The position numbers were made by a program, and so were the translations under genes. The notes beneath the pieces were generated by a model. That model saw only the letters and a program-made list of their open reading frames with translations, made no database searches and was not told the origin of the DNA. DNA of 64,000 bases from QHWT01 sp963755695 (GTDB taxonomy: Bacteria > Acidobacteriota > Vicinamibacteria > Vicinamibacterales > 2-12-FULL-66-21), in the NCBI GenBank assembly GCA_963755695.1, contig CAVWLB010000009.1, forward strand, positions 124,001 to 188,000, in the 5' to 3' direction. Shown in pieces: positions 21,085-30,447 of the stretch (positions are counted from its first letter, which is position 1; every line of letters begins with the position of its first letter).

Positions 21085-23497
21085 TTAGTCGACGCGGAGG
21101 GCCTTGAGCGGGTCGATGCACGCCGCTCGATAGGCCGGGATATAGCAGGCCACGAAGGTCACGACGCCCAGAAACACGAGGCCTCCGGCGTAGGTGAGCG
21201 GATCGTACGGCTGGACCTGGAACAACATCGTGCCGAGGAGACGCGTGACCGCGACCGCCCCGAGCACGCCGAGGACCATGCCGGCGGCGGCGGAGACGGC
21301 GCCTTCACGCATCACCATGCGCACAATCGTGCCCCTGGTCGCTCCGAGCGCCATGCGCAGACCGATCTCGCGAGTCCGCTGGCCTACGAGGTAGGTCAAC
21401 ACGCCGTAGATGCCGGCGACCGCGAGACACAGGGCGATCAATCCGAAGCCCGACACCAGGATCGTCCTGAAGCGTGGCGCCGCCGAATACTCGGCCAGCG
21501 ACTGCTCCATCGGTACTGAAGCGCATAGGCACGCTGGTCGAGCGGGCGCGCACCATGGTCCGCACGACGTTCTCGAGCGCCTCGGGCGGACCCTGGGTCC
21601 TGACCAGCACGCGCTGTGCAGTCCCGGTCGCACCGAGGTGCTGCTCGTAGGGCATGAGGACTTCGGCGTTCGGCGGCTGCGTGGGGCGGTCCTGTCTGAC
21701 GTCCCCGATGATGCCGATGATGCTCATCGGACCCTCCTGGTCATAGCCCGCGATGATCTTGCGGCCGATCGGATCCTGATTGCCGAATTCCCTTCTGGCG
21801 AGCGTCTCGTTGATCATGGCGACCTTCGGCGCATCGGCCGTGTCGCTGGGGTTGAAATCGCGACCGCGTTTGAGCGGAATTCCGAGCGCGCGCAGCGTGC
21901 CGGGCGTGATGATCGAGTAGACACCAGCAAAGGGATCGATCGTCGGTTTGTCGGGAAGATGGTCGATCCAATAGGAGCCGCCCGAGGCCACCCGTCCCGG
22001 CATGCCGGTGCTGGCGCCCGCGGCGACGACGCCGGGTACGGTCGAGAGATCGGCGAGCAGTTCGCGGTAGAACAACGCCGCGCGCGCGGACTCCCCTGGA
22101 ACGCTGACGTCTACGACCAGCACGTGATCCGGTTTGAAGCCGAGCTCGACGGTGTTGTGGGCAACGAAGCTGCGGATCAGGAGTCCCGCCGCGGTCACGA
22201 GCACGACCGAGATCGCGATCTCGCTCATCACCAGCACACGCGAGACGCCCGACCCGCCGACCCCGCTGCGGGACATCCCGCGCTTCAGCGTCTCGTTCAA
22301 ATCGATGCGCGAGGTCTGCATCGCCGGCGCCAGTCCGAACAACACCGTGGTCACCACCGACACCGCCAGGGCGAACAGGAAGACGCGGGCGTTCATTGCC
22401 ACTTCCGCGAGGCGCGGAAAGTCGAGTGGCGCCAGACTGAGCAGCGCGGGCGATCCCGCGGCGCCGATCAACGCACCGAGGCATCCGGCGAGGAGCGCCA
22501 GTACCAGGCTCTCCGTCAGCAGTTGACTGACGATCCGGCCGCGACCAGCGCCGAGCGCTGTGCGAACCGCGACCTCATTCGTACGCGCTGTGGCTCTGGC
22601 GAGCAGCACGATGGCCACGTTGGCGCAGGCGATCATCAGCACGGCGCCGACCGCGGCCAACAGGATGAACAGCGTCGGCCGCGCGGTGCCGGTCATGAAG
22701 TCCTGCAGGCGTGCGACCTCGACGCGGCGGCCGCCGTTGCTAGTCGGGTACTGCTGTTCGAGGCGTTCGGCGATCGGCGTCAACTGCGCCTGCGCCTGCT
22801 CGATGCTCACACCCTCCTTCAAGCGGGCCAGCACGGACCAGGCGATGGTGCCGCGCGCTCCTGATATTCCTTCTTGACCGCGTCGGTGAGGTGCCACAGG
22901 TCCGTGCGGTCGGGATACACGAACCCTGGCGGCAGGACCCCGATGACGGTCACGGCCCTGCTGTCGATCTGCACCGTCTTGTTCAGGACGTCTGGACTTT
23001 GCGCCATACGAGTGCGCCAGAAGTCATGGCTGATCACGACGGAGCCGGCACCGGAGTCTTCGTCCGGCGCGAAGAAGCGGCCCATCAAGGGGCATGACGC
23101 CGAACAGCTTGAAGAATTCGGGCGAGGTGCGAACCACGTCCGCGAAGTACGCGGCGTCGCCGACGATCACTGCCCGGCGGCTCCTGCGGTAATAGCTCAG
23201 CGCCGAGAACGCCGAACTCCCAGCCCGCCAGTCCATGGCATCCGGGAGCGACACGACAGAGGCGCGGGTCCCCTGCGCGGGCCAGGCCGACGTGAACGAG
23301 ACGATGCGATCAGGATCGGCAAAGGCCAGCGGCTTGAGGAGCACGGCATCGACCACGGTGAACACCGCGGTATTGGCGCCGATGCCGAGCGACAACACGA
23401 GCACCGCGAGGATCGAGAACCCCGGATTCTTCCGCAGCTGCCGCAGCGCGTAGCGGAAATCAGTGAGCATCTGCAAGAGGGAGCCCACGACAGCCAT
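21085..23497 (-). CDS. Orphan MacB/FtsX-type permease (ADOP family), first copy
   Basis: About 800 residues with breaks near 23090, 22860 and 21520. It begins LTDFRYALRQLRKNPGFSIL, VLVLSLGIGANTAVFTVVDA, then a large periplasmic MacB_PCD domain, an FtsX core (ILLAAVGAVLMIACANVAIV and LLARATARTNEVAVRTALGA), a second periplasmic domain and a second FtsX core (GIYGVLTYLVGQRTREIGLR). The duplicated layout with about eight membrane segments defines acidobacterial orphan permeases. They lack a linked ATPase or membrane-fusion partner, as here. Cargo is unknown; efflux or lipoprotein export are possibilities. AAGGA precedes the ATG. Confidence 0.85.
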
Positions 23498-23788
23498 GCA
23501 GCGTGGTCCTTTCTGCCCGGTAGATCAGCCGTGAGTGTCCCCTGGCTTAAAAACCAGGCACTCAATTCGGCGAGTTCATCGAGCAGGACATGATAGCCGT
23601 TCCTTCAGCGCCGCGGCCTCGCGTGCAATGCTCGCCTCATAGCGTCGTTGATCTGAGGCACTCGGCGGTCCGGCGCTGCGATCAATTCGTGCAGGATCCG
23701 GACGTGTCGGAGTCCTTCATAGGCTCTCGCTGGATGTCGTTGGCCACAGTGCAGGCGCAGGATTGTGCGCGTTGCGTCATCACTCTCG
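23498..23788. other. 290-bp interval upstream of the permease
   Basis: No recognisable gene. One minus-strand frame (23605-23856) overlaps the downstream small membrane gene and has no family resemblance. A short hairpin CCTGG-N6-CCAGG occurs near 23540. Confidence 0.3.
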
Positions 23789-24052
23789 TCAGCCGGCGTC
23801 GCTGCCCATGCGCGCCAAATCCGACGCGTCGTCCTTCGTAATCCGGACGACATCATCCATTCGTGGGAGTGGGCGGACGTGGCGCGACGCGTGCCACCGC
23901 CTCGCCAGCGAAAACACCGTGAGACCGATCGCGCCGATTGCCACCAGCACGACCACGGATCGGAGCGCGGCCGGTACGCCGATTCCCGCGACAGCCAGGA
24001 CGACCACCGAGAGCGGAACGACGACGGTGCGACCGGCGGTGATGATCCTCAT
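23789..24052 (-). CDS. Small membrane protein of unknown function
   Basis: 87 residues. Two hydrophobic helices (VVVPLSVVVLAVAGIGVPAA and SVVVLVAIGAIGLTVFSLA) are followed by a basic patch and the hydrophilic tail MDDVVRITKDDASDLARMG. Its ATG overlaps the stop of the previous small gene (ATGA), which supports it being real. I do not recognise a family. It is the last of three small membrane genes. Confidence 0.55.
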   Translation of the reverse strand: MRIITAGRTVVVPLSVVVLAVAGIGVPAALRSVVVLVAIGAIGLTVFSLARRWHASRHVRPLPRMDDVVRITKDDASDLARMGSDAG

Positions 24053-24201
24053 ATTGAGGACGCTTGTTGCGACGCCCGGAGGGCGGCGATCCATTGAGGG
24101 CTCATCGATCCGAGATTCGCCGCACCGAACCGCCCTCGACGAAACCCGAGCTTGATGAACAGCACTGCGGTCAACATGACGCTCAATACGACAACGAGCA
24201 T
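24049..24201 (-). CDS. 50-residue membrane peptide
   Basis: One N-terminal hydrophobic helix (MLVVVLSVMLTAVLFIKLGF) is followed by a basic stretch RRGRF and a short hydrophilic tail ending QASSI. GAAAGGA lies upstream of the ATG and the stop overlaps the next start (ATGA). Overlaps on one side and an RBS on the other make a real gene likely despite its size. Confidence 0.55.
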   Translation of the reverse strand: MLVVVLSVMLTAVLFIKLGFRRGRFGAANLGSMSPQWIAALRASQQASSI

Positions 24202-24219
24202 TGGGTGCTTTCCTTTCGT

Positions 24220-24549
24220 TCAGAACGCGCCGAGCGCGAGTCGCACGAGCCAGAGCAGGAAAGCGATCGCGAGCGCGACCGGTGTCCCGACGACCAGCAC
24301 GGCAACCGGAAGACTCCAGACGACACCGAGCAACCTGACGCCGTCCATGAGCGTGTTCCACGACCACAGCGACACACTGAGGTCGAGGTCGTCGCGGCCG
24401 ATGGCGCGAACACCTCCACTCAGCGTGACGGCGCGCGTGCGGTTGATGACCGCGTCATCGCTGCGCACTCCACCTTGATCGATGGCGACGCGGTTCCATG
24501 CGGCCGGATGCGTGCCGAGGTGAATCGGGTCTGAGGCGATCGCGGTCAT
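24220..24549 (-). CDS. Small membrane protein, first gene of a three-gene unit
   Basis: 109 residues from the ATG at 24549 (GGAAGGA upstream). The N-terminal two thirds are hydrophilic, with GRDDLDLSVSLWSWNTLMDG. The C-terminus is a long hydrophobic span (VVWSLPVAVLVVGTPVALAI, then AFLLWLVRLALGAF). I do not recognise the family. A Crp/Fnr-type palindrome stands 162 bp upstream. Confidence 0.55.
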   Translation of the reverse strand: MTAIASDPIHLGTHPAAWNRVAIDQGGVRSDDAVINRTRAVTLSGGVRAIGRDDLDLSVSLWSWNTLMDGVRLLGVVWSLPVAVLVVGTPVALAIAFLLWLVRLALGAF

Positions 24550-24710
24550 TCGCCGAATCCTTCCGATGTGCACCGTTCGAAGGCTGAACCAGGCTGGAGC
24601 GGAAGCGGAGTCGAACTGCGCCAGTCACTTTAGTGAGGTCGGCGGCTGGTGTCGGCCGGGGAACTTCAAGAAAGGAGTTCGAGCTTATCAGAACTTGGGG
24701 GCGCCGGCAC

Positions 24711-24726
24711 TGTGCAATTGCGCACA
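24711..24726. promoter_or_regulatory. Crp/Fnr-type palindrome TGTGCAATTGCGCACA
   Basis: Half-sites TGTGCA and CGCACA around N4; one base differs from the perfect TGTGCA-N4-TGCACA found at 25474 and 32950. It lies upstream of the small membrane unit on the minus strand. Confidence 0.6.
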
Positions 24727-25175
24727 CCGCGAGGAACACGCGCGTATATATACTTCCCGCAGGTTTTCCGATCTGAGCCAGTCGGCGCACCCGCGGCGGG
24801 CGGCCACCATGAACCGCTAGTCGTGTTGGTGGTCGTCTCGATACCTCACCGCGATCGCGTTGTACCTCCAAGAGATTCCGCCCCGTTGAAAGAGCTGCGG
24901 GAGGATAGGCAGACTCGCACTTCAGTCGAGAGCACGTGTGGATCCCGAGCGTGGCCGGTCGTCGGGATCTTTTCAAAAGGAGAACACGCACGATGCCAGA
25001 TTGGCTTCACCCGTCAGGGAAAGGTCGCAACGCGGCAAGGTTCTCGCGTCGCGGCAGGCCTCGGCATCACCAAGAAGAACGGCGAGCGGATTCCGCTGGA
25101 CGTGCAGGCTGGAGACAAGCACCGGTCGCTATCGCCGCTGTCCAAGACAGAACATGGACGTCAGCGGCCGCTTCC

Positions 25176-25191
25176 TGTGCAATTGAGGACA
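25176..25191. promoter_or_regulatory. Degenerate Crp/Fnr-like site
   Basis: TGTGCAATTGAGGACA: a perfect left half, with a right half matching 4 of 6. It stands 36 bp before the ATG at 25228, the same spacing as for the crp-like gene at 25.5 kb. Confidence 0.4.
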
Positions 25192-25227
25192 CTCTGGCGG
25201 TGCGCTCCCGAGTACTCTGGCGGAGCC

Positions 25228-25404
25228 ATGGGAATCGATACCACTGACTCCGAGGCGCAGTTTGCGCGGATTCACCGGATGATCGAGGGATATCGCCGGG
25301 CGAAGCGACGCCGCCTTAGGCGACGGGCGATCAGATGGTGGCGGAGGACGGAGGCCGATCGACAGCGCCTGCGGTTCGAAGCACAGCCGGAGCGCGTCCA
25401 CTGA
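25228..25404 (+). CDS. Short basic protein, possible
   Basis: 58 residues: an acidic start MGIDTTDSEAQFARIHRMIE followed by a strongly basic segment rich in Arg (AKRRRLRRRAIRWWRRTEAD). It might bind nucleic acid or membranes. Evidence is limited to the ATG and the Crp-like site placed like that of the next gene; there is no good RBS. Confidence 0.35.
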   Translation: MGIDTTDSEAQFARIHRMIEGYRRAKRRRLRRRAIRWWRRTEADRQRLRFEAQPERVH

Positions 25405-25473
25405 GCTAAAGATCAGCCCCGATCAGACCACTCACGGTTCTAGCGAACAGGCGGATTCGGAGGTTCGAGTTCT

Positions 25474-25489
25474 TGTGCATTTGTGCACA
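25474..25489. promoter_or_regulatory. Perfect Crp/Fnr-type palindrome upstream of the first crp-like gene
   Basis: TGTGCATTTGTGCACA: TGTGCA-N4-TGCACA with no mismatch, 34 bp before the start at 25523. The position suits autoregulation. Confidence 0.7.
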
Positions 25490-25522
25490 GCCCCCGACGG
25501 TCTGGCATGTCATGCTGGATAC

Positions 25523-26206
25523 ATGGAACCTCGACAAGCGACCAGCGATTTGGCCAGCGCGATGCCGCCGTTCAACGCGCAAGTGTTTCTGGATTCCGCG
25601 GGCGTTGCGAAAAGGATCGCCAAGTACAGGCGAGATGATGTCATCTTCGCGCAGGGAGACCCCTGTAGGCACGTCATGTACATTCAGGCCGGCGGCGTCA
25701 AGCTGTCGGTGCAGTCGAAGAGTGGCCGGGAAGCCATCGTGGCCATGCTCGGCCCCGGAGACTTCTTTGGCGAGGGGTGCCTCGCGGGTCAGTCCCTCCG
25801 GATGGGCAGCGCCACGGCTATCACCCCGAGCGTGATCCTCCTGGTGGCCAAAGAGAAAATGGTGCAGCTGCTGCACCGGCAACCTACGATGTCCGATCGG
25901 TTCATCGCACACATGCTGTCGCGGAACATCCGTATCGAAGAGGACCTGATCGATCAGCTCTTCAACTCGAGCGAGAAGCGGTTAGCGCGCGCGCTCCTGC
26001 TGCTGGCGCGCTACGGGAAGCAGGACAAGCCGGCCCGCATGGTACCGAGGATCTCCCAAGAAACGCTGGCCGAGATGATCGGCACGACACGCTCGCGGGT
26101 GAATTTTTTTCTGAACAAGTTCAAGAAGCTCGGGTTCATCGAATATAACGGCGAGAACCCCCTCAAGATCAACAGCTCGCTGCTCAGCGTCGTTCTGCAC
26201 GATTGA
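25523..26206 (+). CDS. Crp/Fnr-family regulator, paralogue 1
   Basis: 227 residues from the ATG at 25523. A cyclic-nucleotide-binding beta-roll (FAQGDPCRHVMYIQAGGVKL, then LGPGDFFGEGCLAGQSLRMG with the phosphate-cassette Gly-Glu), a dimer helix and a C-terminal winged helix with recognition region MIGTTRSRVNFFLNKFKKLG. There is no N-terminal Cys cluster like Fnr, so an oxygen-sensing Fe-S cluster is not indicated; nucleotide or another ligand is likely. The -TTRSRV- helix matches a group whose targets resemble TGTGCA-N4-TGCACA, and such a palindrome precedes this gene. Confidence 0.9.
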   Translation: MEPRQATSDLASAMPPFNAQVFLDSAGVAKRIAKYRRDDVIFAQGDPCRHVMYIQAGGVKLSVQSKSGREAIVAMLGPGDFFGEGCLAGQSLRMGSATAITPSVILLVAKEKMVQLLHRQPTMSDRFIAHMLSRNIRIEEDLIDQLFNSSEKRLARALLLLARYGKQDKPARMVPRISQETLAEMIGTTRSRVNFFLNKFKKLGFIEYNGENPLKINSSLLSVVLHD

Positions 26207-26260
26207 GGCGATGCAAGAAACCTGCTGCAACCGTGATCAGCGGCTTTGAGAAGGTGAACG

Positions 26261-26551
26261 GTGATGACGACCCCAGGCTCGCATCAGTCCGCCGTGACGT
26301 CGGAGTATCGGTCTCTGCATAAATACCTGTACGATCGATTCGCGGACAGCGTCGTCCTGACGTTTGCCGAAATCGAAGACCTTCTCGGCTTCACGCTGCC
26401 GGACGCCGCGCGCCTCGAGCAAGGATGGTGGGCGAACGCAGATCCGGACAGTACTCCATCCCCCCAGTCGCTGTCCTGGACGCAGGCCAACAGGACTGCC
26501 ACCCCGAGGCTACTGGCACAAGTCGTCGTATTCCAGCGCACGTCAGCCTGA
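26261..26551 (+). CDS. DUF7662-like protein
   Basis: 96 residues (ATG at 26261 or 26264, GAGAAGG upstream). It contains YRSLHKYLYDRFADSVVLTF, EIEDLLGFTLPDAARLEQGW, a Trp-Trp-Ala-Asn segment, then SWTQANRTATPRLLAQVVVF. Proteins with this LTFxEIExLLGxxLPxSA...WWAN pattern are common small proteins of unknown role, sometimes linked to restriction or regulatory loci. It follows the crp-like gene by 54 bp and may be co-transcribed. Confidence 0.7.
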   Translation: MMTTPGSHQSAVTSEYRSLHKYLYDRFADSVVLTFAEIEDLLGFTLPDAARLEQGWWANADPDSTPSPQSLSWTQANRTATPRLLAQVVVFQRTSA

Positions 26552-26786
26552 CGCCAGCCTGTCGTGGGTGCCTGCCTTTCAGGGCAGAATACGTCGCGTG
26601 TGCGATCGGGTACAGGCGTCCGCCGTAGACGTGACCTAGGATCGTGACCGCGGCCAGTTCCGGAGCGGACCTCAGAGTTATCACCGAGAAAGAAGTATCA
26701 GATGAGAAACTCGTCACCACAGCGATGAGCCGTGTGGTGTTGCTGGCAGCGCTGTCGTCAGCCGACGCATCGATTGTTGAAATGAG

Positions 26787-27239
26787 ATGAGTGTGATGAT
26801 CAAGAAAACAATCTGGATTCTGGTGGCCGTGACGATGCTCGCGTTCGTGCTGAGGACCACCGTTCGGGCGGACGAACGGAGCAGGCACTCAGAGCAGGCG
26901 GCGGAAGCGTCGAAGGCCGTCGTGCCGGCGATTGCGACCGACGCCACGAGCCTCAGCCTCACCGATCTGGAGACGGTGCCAATCGTGGCCGTGACGCCCG
27001 ACGAGAAAGACCCAATCACTGCCGTCATCAAGAGCAGGTCTCTGCCCAATATCGCAGCGCGTGTGTCGGCGGTGGGTCCGGCTGGCGTCGTCCACCCTGT
27101 GCAGTAGGTGAGCCACGCCAGACACCTGCCGCAGACCGCCAGCGCCCTGCCGCTGATTGTGCTGCTCAGTGCCTTGTCCATCGGCGTAGCCTTCGGCCTG
27201 ATGGTGTTCGACAAACGCCGCCCGGCATCCACCGCGTAG
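26787..27239 (+). CDS. Secreted protein with LPQTAS-type C-terminal anchor, interrupted by an in-frame TAG
   Basis: The first 106 residues have a signal-like N-terminus (KKTIWILVAVTMLAFVLRTT, then VRADE) and end at TAG (27105-27107). The same frame continues without a gap for 43 codons to a second TAG: LPQTASALPLIVLLSALSIG, more hydrophobic residues, then FDKRRPAS. That tail is a sorting-signal-like motif plus transmembrane helix plus basic end, which makes most sense at the end of the preceding secreted protein. Either the TAG is a point mutation or error, or the tail is a separate small membrane protein started by the GTG that follows it. Function unknown. Confidence 0.55.
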
Positions 27240-27337
27240 GCAACCTGGCTATCGCACCGCCGGCTCGTTCCGGCGGACCCCCACGAAGTGCTGTGTGATT
27301 CCTCTGCTCCCCGAGACGAAGTTCGCGGTCAGGACGC

Positions 27338-27607
27338 TTACGGGCGGGCCGTAGACACGGGGGGTGCGGCGGCCTTGACAGGATCGCGCGGTTCAGTCTC
27401 CGTGTCGTAGAGTACGTGCGCGACGGATTGGGTCGAGCGCCCTGCATTGAGCGTCATCAGTGAAACCACGCCCAATCCGAATCCAATGGCCACGATCGCG
27501 CCGAATGTGGCGCCAGACATCCACCCAGGAACCAGGACAGCCCATCCCACGAGTGCCGCCGCCAGGTAAATTGTCAGAGCCAACGAATAGAGTCGGTTTG
27601 TGCCCAT
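27338..27607 (-). CDS. Small membrane protein with a VAHVL tail motif
   Basis: 89 residues. Two hydrophobic helices (LALTIYLAAALVGWAVLVPG and SGATFGAIVAIGFGLGVVSL) are followed by a cytoplasmic-type tail carrying STQSVAHVLYDTETEPRD. A related STRPVAHVL-like tail occurs in the 70-residue protein at 28021, so the two are probably members of one local family. Function unknown. Its upstream region holds a weak Crp-like site. Confidence 0.6.
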   Translation of the reverse strand: MGTNRLYSLALTIYLAAALVGWAVLVPGWMSGATFGAIVAIGFGLGVVSLMTLNAGRSTQSVAHVLYDTETEPRDPVKAAAPPVSTARP

Positions 27608-28020
27608 GTGACTGTTCCCTTCAATTGCGCGTTGCCTTGATTGTTCGGTCCATGCGTCTCCATCTCTCTCGCGTTTGCCGCCGGGCCCTCCGCCATTCGC
27701 TGTGTCATGGCGACACGCGAGCGGCGGCCGTCGAAGGCACACCATCTGCCGAGCCGCTGCGACAAGCCCCAGACGATCCGCCGCCGTGCCGGCGGGTCGA
27801 TGGTGGCGGCCACGATGACCGGCTGACATGACGGTTTCATGTGCGTTGACCCCACTATACGTGGCAGACGGACTGCGCATTGTGCAATCCAGGACAGATG
27901 ACTCGATGCGCCATCACGACGATCCACAGGTGTCGCCCTCGTCCGCTAATTCCCTATTCCTGTCGCCCACGATTTCACCGCCAACACCGGATGCGGGCTC
28001 TCGATCCTCGGGATGGCTGG
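27608..28020. other. Non-coding interval with a weak Crp/Fnr-like site
   Basis: No supported gene. TGTGCAATCCAGGACA at 27881-27896 has one perfect half-site and a right half identical to that of 25176-25191. Confidence 0.4.
27881..27896. promoter_or_regulatory. Weak Crp/Fnr-like site
   Basis: TGTGCA-N4-AGGACA, 274 bp upstream of the small membrane gene ending at 27338. The distance is long for direct control, so this is tentative. Confidence 0.3.
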
Positions 28021-28233
28021 TCACCGGTCGAGGCGGGGCGGAGCAGCCCGGGCCACGTTGAGGCGTGCCGCTTCTTCCAGAACGTGCGCGACCGGCCGTG
28101 TTGGCCGACCGGCCCGGTCCATCAGGCTCTTCAGCACAAACAGAATCAGTATTCCGGCGATGACCCATCCGGTCATTGATGTCGACGTCAAGCTCTGAGC
28201 AAGCGAGGTCCACAGCGCGCGAGGGTCAAACAT
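28021..28233 (-). CDS. 70-residue membrane protein with a VAHVL tail motif
   Basis: One hydrophobic helix (TGWVIAGILILFVLKSLMDR), then RAGRPTRPVAHVLEEAARLN and a basic end. The PVAHVL segment parallels SVAHVL in the 89-residue protein at 27338. No family recognised; the shared motif and similar order (membrane span, Arg-rich turn, VAHVL) suggest a common partner. Confidence 0.5.
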   Translation of the reverse strand: MFDPRALWTSLAQSLTSTSMTGWVIAGILILFVLKSLMDRAGRPTRPVAHVLEEAARLNVARAAPPRLDR

Positions 28234-28411
28234 CGGAGCCTTCTTTCTGTATTAATCGCGGGATCAGAACTTACTCAGTGTGGCCGGTTTGACCGATCCA
28301 GGCTGTGCAATCGGAGACAGCGATGCGAGCGACTCCACTCTTACGCTGATCGAGTGCTGCGATCGATCACGGACGGCGAGGAACGTCGTGCGCACAGCGA
28401 TGAATGAATAG

Positions 28412-29122
28412 ATGAGAGGCGATCATGATGGAAGCACGAACGTTCGCGACCCCCTGGGGATCGTCCTTCTGACATACGGCATCGAAGCCCAAGGTGTCGC
28501 GCGGTATCGAAACTTTCCGCTGGGATCCAATGTGGCGACCGTCGCCAACCTGACAGACGTCACCGCGTCGGAGGCCAAGACGATCCATCAGCGGCCGGCG
28601 GTGTTGCAGGATCTCGAATGGAGACCATCGCGCTGGATTGGCGAATCGATGGCGACGTCAACCGATCCGGTCGACCATATATCGTCTTCAGTTTCTACAA
28701 TGATCAATTGTTCCGCGTCGTCGTCGACTACTCACAAGACTGGACGGCAGGAATGACCGACGCCGACATAATTGAGGCCATCTCCACCCTCTACGGCCCG
28801 CTCGCCACGCGCCCTTCGGGAGCGTCCGAGTCGTACCACGGGTCCAGACGGGGCGCAGGTCTCCGCTCGCCCGGTGGGGAGTGGGGAGATGCAGTGTGCG
28901 CCGTTGTGCTTTACCGAAGTTTGTGTACGGGGAGGGATTCAGACTGATCGTGACCGAGTCCGCACTCGATGACCTGCCCGGAAGGCCGTGATTCAGGGCG
29001 CGCGGCTCGACGAGCAGGAACCGCCGCGCCTCGAGGCCGCCAGGCAGAAGCAGCAACGAGACGACCGTCGCGCCGCATCGGACAAGGCGCGCGGCGCCAA
29101 CAAAGCGGTCTTTCGCCCCTGA
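28412..29122 (+). pseudogene. Conserved hypothetical protein, frame broken three times
   Basis: Segments in three frames line up as one protein: VARYRNFPLGSNVATVANLT and AKTIHQRPAVLQDLEWRPSR; then VFSFYNDQLFRVVVDYSQDW and MTDADIIEAISTLYGP; then FRLIVTESALDDLPGK and ARLDEQEPPRLEAARQKQQR ending at TGA 29122. Breaks fall near 28690, 28925 and 28975. The order of segments is that of a roughly 230-residue protein I recognise as recurring but unnamed. The start is uncertain (ATG 28412, or an ATG at 28425 after another break). Confidence 0.5.
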
Positions 29123-29325
29123 GACGACGGGCATCGACGCGCTCACGCGCGAGCAGCCACGGACCCCGATCAAGTGCTTTCCATTCTCCAATGCCGGCCC
29201 GGCGCACGATCGCCTCATCGTCCATGCGCGCGACATCACAGCACCGCGATGACCTGCGTCCCGCCGTGTTTCAGAGCAGCCATCGGACCATATCCGGTGA
29301 TCGGTGGAAGAGAGGACATTGAGGC

Positions 29326-29550
29326 ATGAAGGATCTGAGGATCTCCGTCAAGCACGTGGCGTCACAGCGCAACCAGCTGTGCGCCGTGTGTAGCGCTCTC
29401 TTCATTCCGGCAGAGGACTCCGGCTCCCGTGTGCTCTCGATCAAGGCGCCGGAAGAGGATGTGTTCGGCGCCTTGTTGTGCGGGGGCTGCTATTCGAAGT
29501 GGTCGCACGGCATGACGGTCACGATTCGGCAACACGTACCGCAAGCGTAA
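29326..29550 (+). CDS. Small zinc-ribbon protein
   Basis: 74 residues. Two Cys pairs, CAVC (about residue 20) and CGGC (about 53), separated by a beta-rich stretch SRVLSIKAPEEDVFG, make a probable zinc ribbon. GAGG precedes the ATG. It sits alone on the plus strand facing the XRE gene; function unknown. Confidence 0.6.
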   Translation: MKDLRISVKHVASQRNQLCAVCSALFIPAEDSGSRVLSIKAPEEDVFGALLCGGCYSKWSHGMTVTIRQHVPQA

Positions 29551-29556
29551 GCACGA

Positions 29557-30439
29557 CTACGTTGTCTTCTCCTCGGTCGACGCGGGGCGAAAATGAAGCG
29601 GGTCTCGCAGGTTTTGCAGTTCCCGGTAATAGTAGAGGGCCGTCGGCCGTTTGCGCGCGAATCGCAGCTTCTTGAGAAACTCGATTTCTTCCGCGGTTGC
29701 ATCGCCCTTCATGGAGGGATCGTGAAGGAACGTCTGGAACCCGGCCTCCTCGTCGCCCGGTGCGGCTTCCCGTTCGACGAACTCAAATCTTTTCGAGTGT
29801 CCGGGCGCCAGACGGCGGTTCAGGACCAATCTCCATTCCGAACGTCGCGAGGTCGATGTCCCACGATTCGATCAATGGATCGAGAAACGTGACGCAGTTC
29901 TCCGTCGAGACGTTGAAGATGTCCATCTCCAGGAACTCGAGCGCAATGACGCGCAGCTGCTCGTAGCTGCGGCCGCTCAATCGGGCGACCAGCCGAAGCC
30001 AGGCTTCGTCTTCGAGCTCCTCTTTGGCCATGCGCTGCACGACGTCAAGCAGCTTTTGGGCGACGAGGCGCTCGAGGGCGCCGAAGGGCTCCTTCTCAAA
30101 GATCGCGCCGATTGACTGCTTCTTGCCCGGGACGCACTTGCGGAGAATCAACTCTCGCATTTCTTTGAACAGGGGGGCGGGAGGGGCAGCCAGTTTTCTC
30201 TTCAAGACCTCCTTGCGCTGGAGATCCGCCAGGTGGGCCAACTTCCCGGCGGGCAGCCTCAGGAACGCTTCCATCCTGAGGTAAATATCGGTCCGCTCGG
30301 GCGCGGGAGGCGCCTTCCTGCCCGTGAGCAACTGGGAAATGTAGGACTCCGTTACCTGGGCGGCCGTCGCTAGATCTCTTTGCTCGGTGTTCAATTCTTT
30401 CAGCCGCTGTCGGATGAAGAGCGGGAAATCCATACCCAT
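29557..30439 (-). CDS. XRE-family regulator with a large C-terminal domain
   Basis: About 294 residues with a break near 29785. Residues 1-70 are an XRE helix-turn-helix (LNTEQRDLATAAQVTESYIS, then QLLTGRKAPP). The large remainder is helical and ends FLKKLRFARKRPTALYYYRE, then LQNLRDPLHF, a tail I have seen in a group of long XRE proteins. Ligand unknown. The 200-bp AT-rich upstream region has two near-identical 15-nt repeats that also lie across the promoter of the divergent ABM-like gene, making this the likely regulator of both. Confidence 0.75.
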
Positions 30440-30447
30440 TGCTCCCC

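Larger units (their letters stand above)
24550..25227. other. Non-coding interval with two Crp/Fnr-like sites
   Basis: No supported gene across 680 bp. It carries the palindrome at 24711-24726, an AT-rich GTATATATAC at about 24744, and the weaker site at 25176-25191. It probably serves as the divergent control region for the small membrane genes to the left and the short gene to the right. Confidence 0.45.

Noticed and set aside
20649..21107. Complete BrnT/BrnA toxin-antitoxin module
   Set aside because: Only the C-terminal antitoxin pattern is visible, with a frame break; no BrnT-like sequence was found upstream.
23605..23856. Minus-strand frame of 83 codons below the permease
   Set aside because: It overlaps the better-supported small membrane gene, and has no RBS and no recognisable domain.
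24649..25404. Plus-strand frame of 251 codons
   Set aside because: Most of it has low-complexity composition and crosses two Crp-like sites; only the last 58 codons from the ATG at 25228 are kept, at low confidence.
27105..27107. Pyrrolysine at the in-frame TAG
   Set aside because: No methylamine methyltransferase or pyl context, and the tail can start at the following GTG; a mutation or error is simpler.
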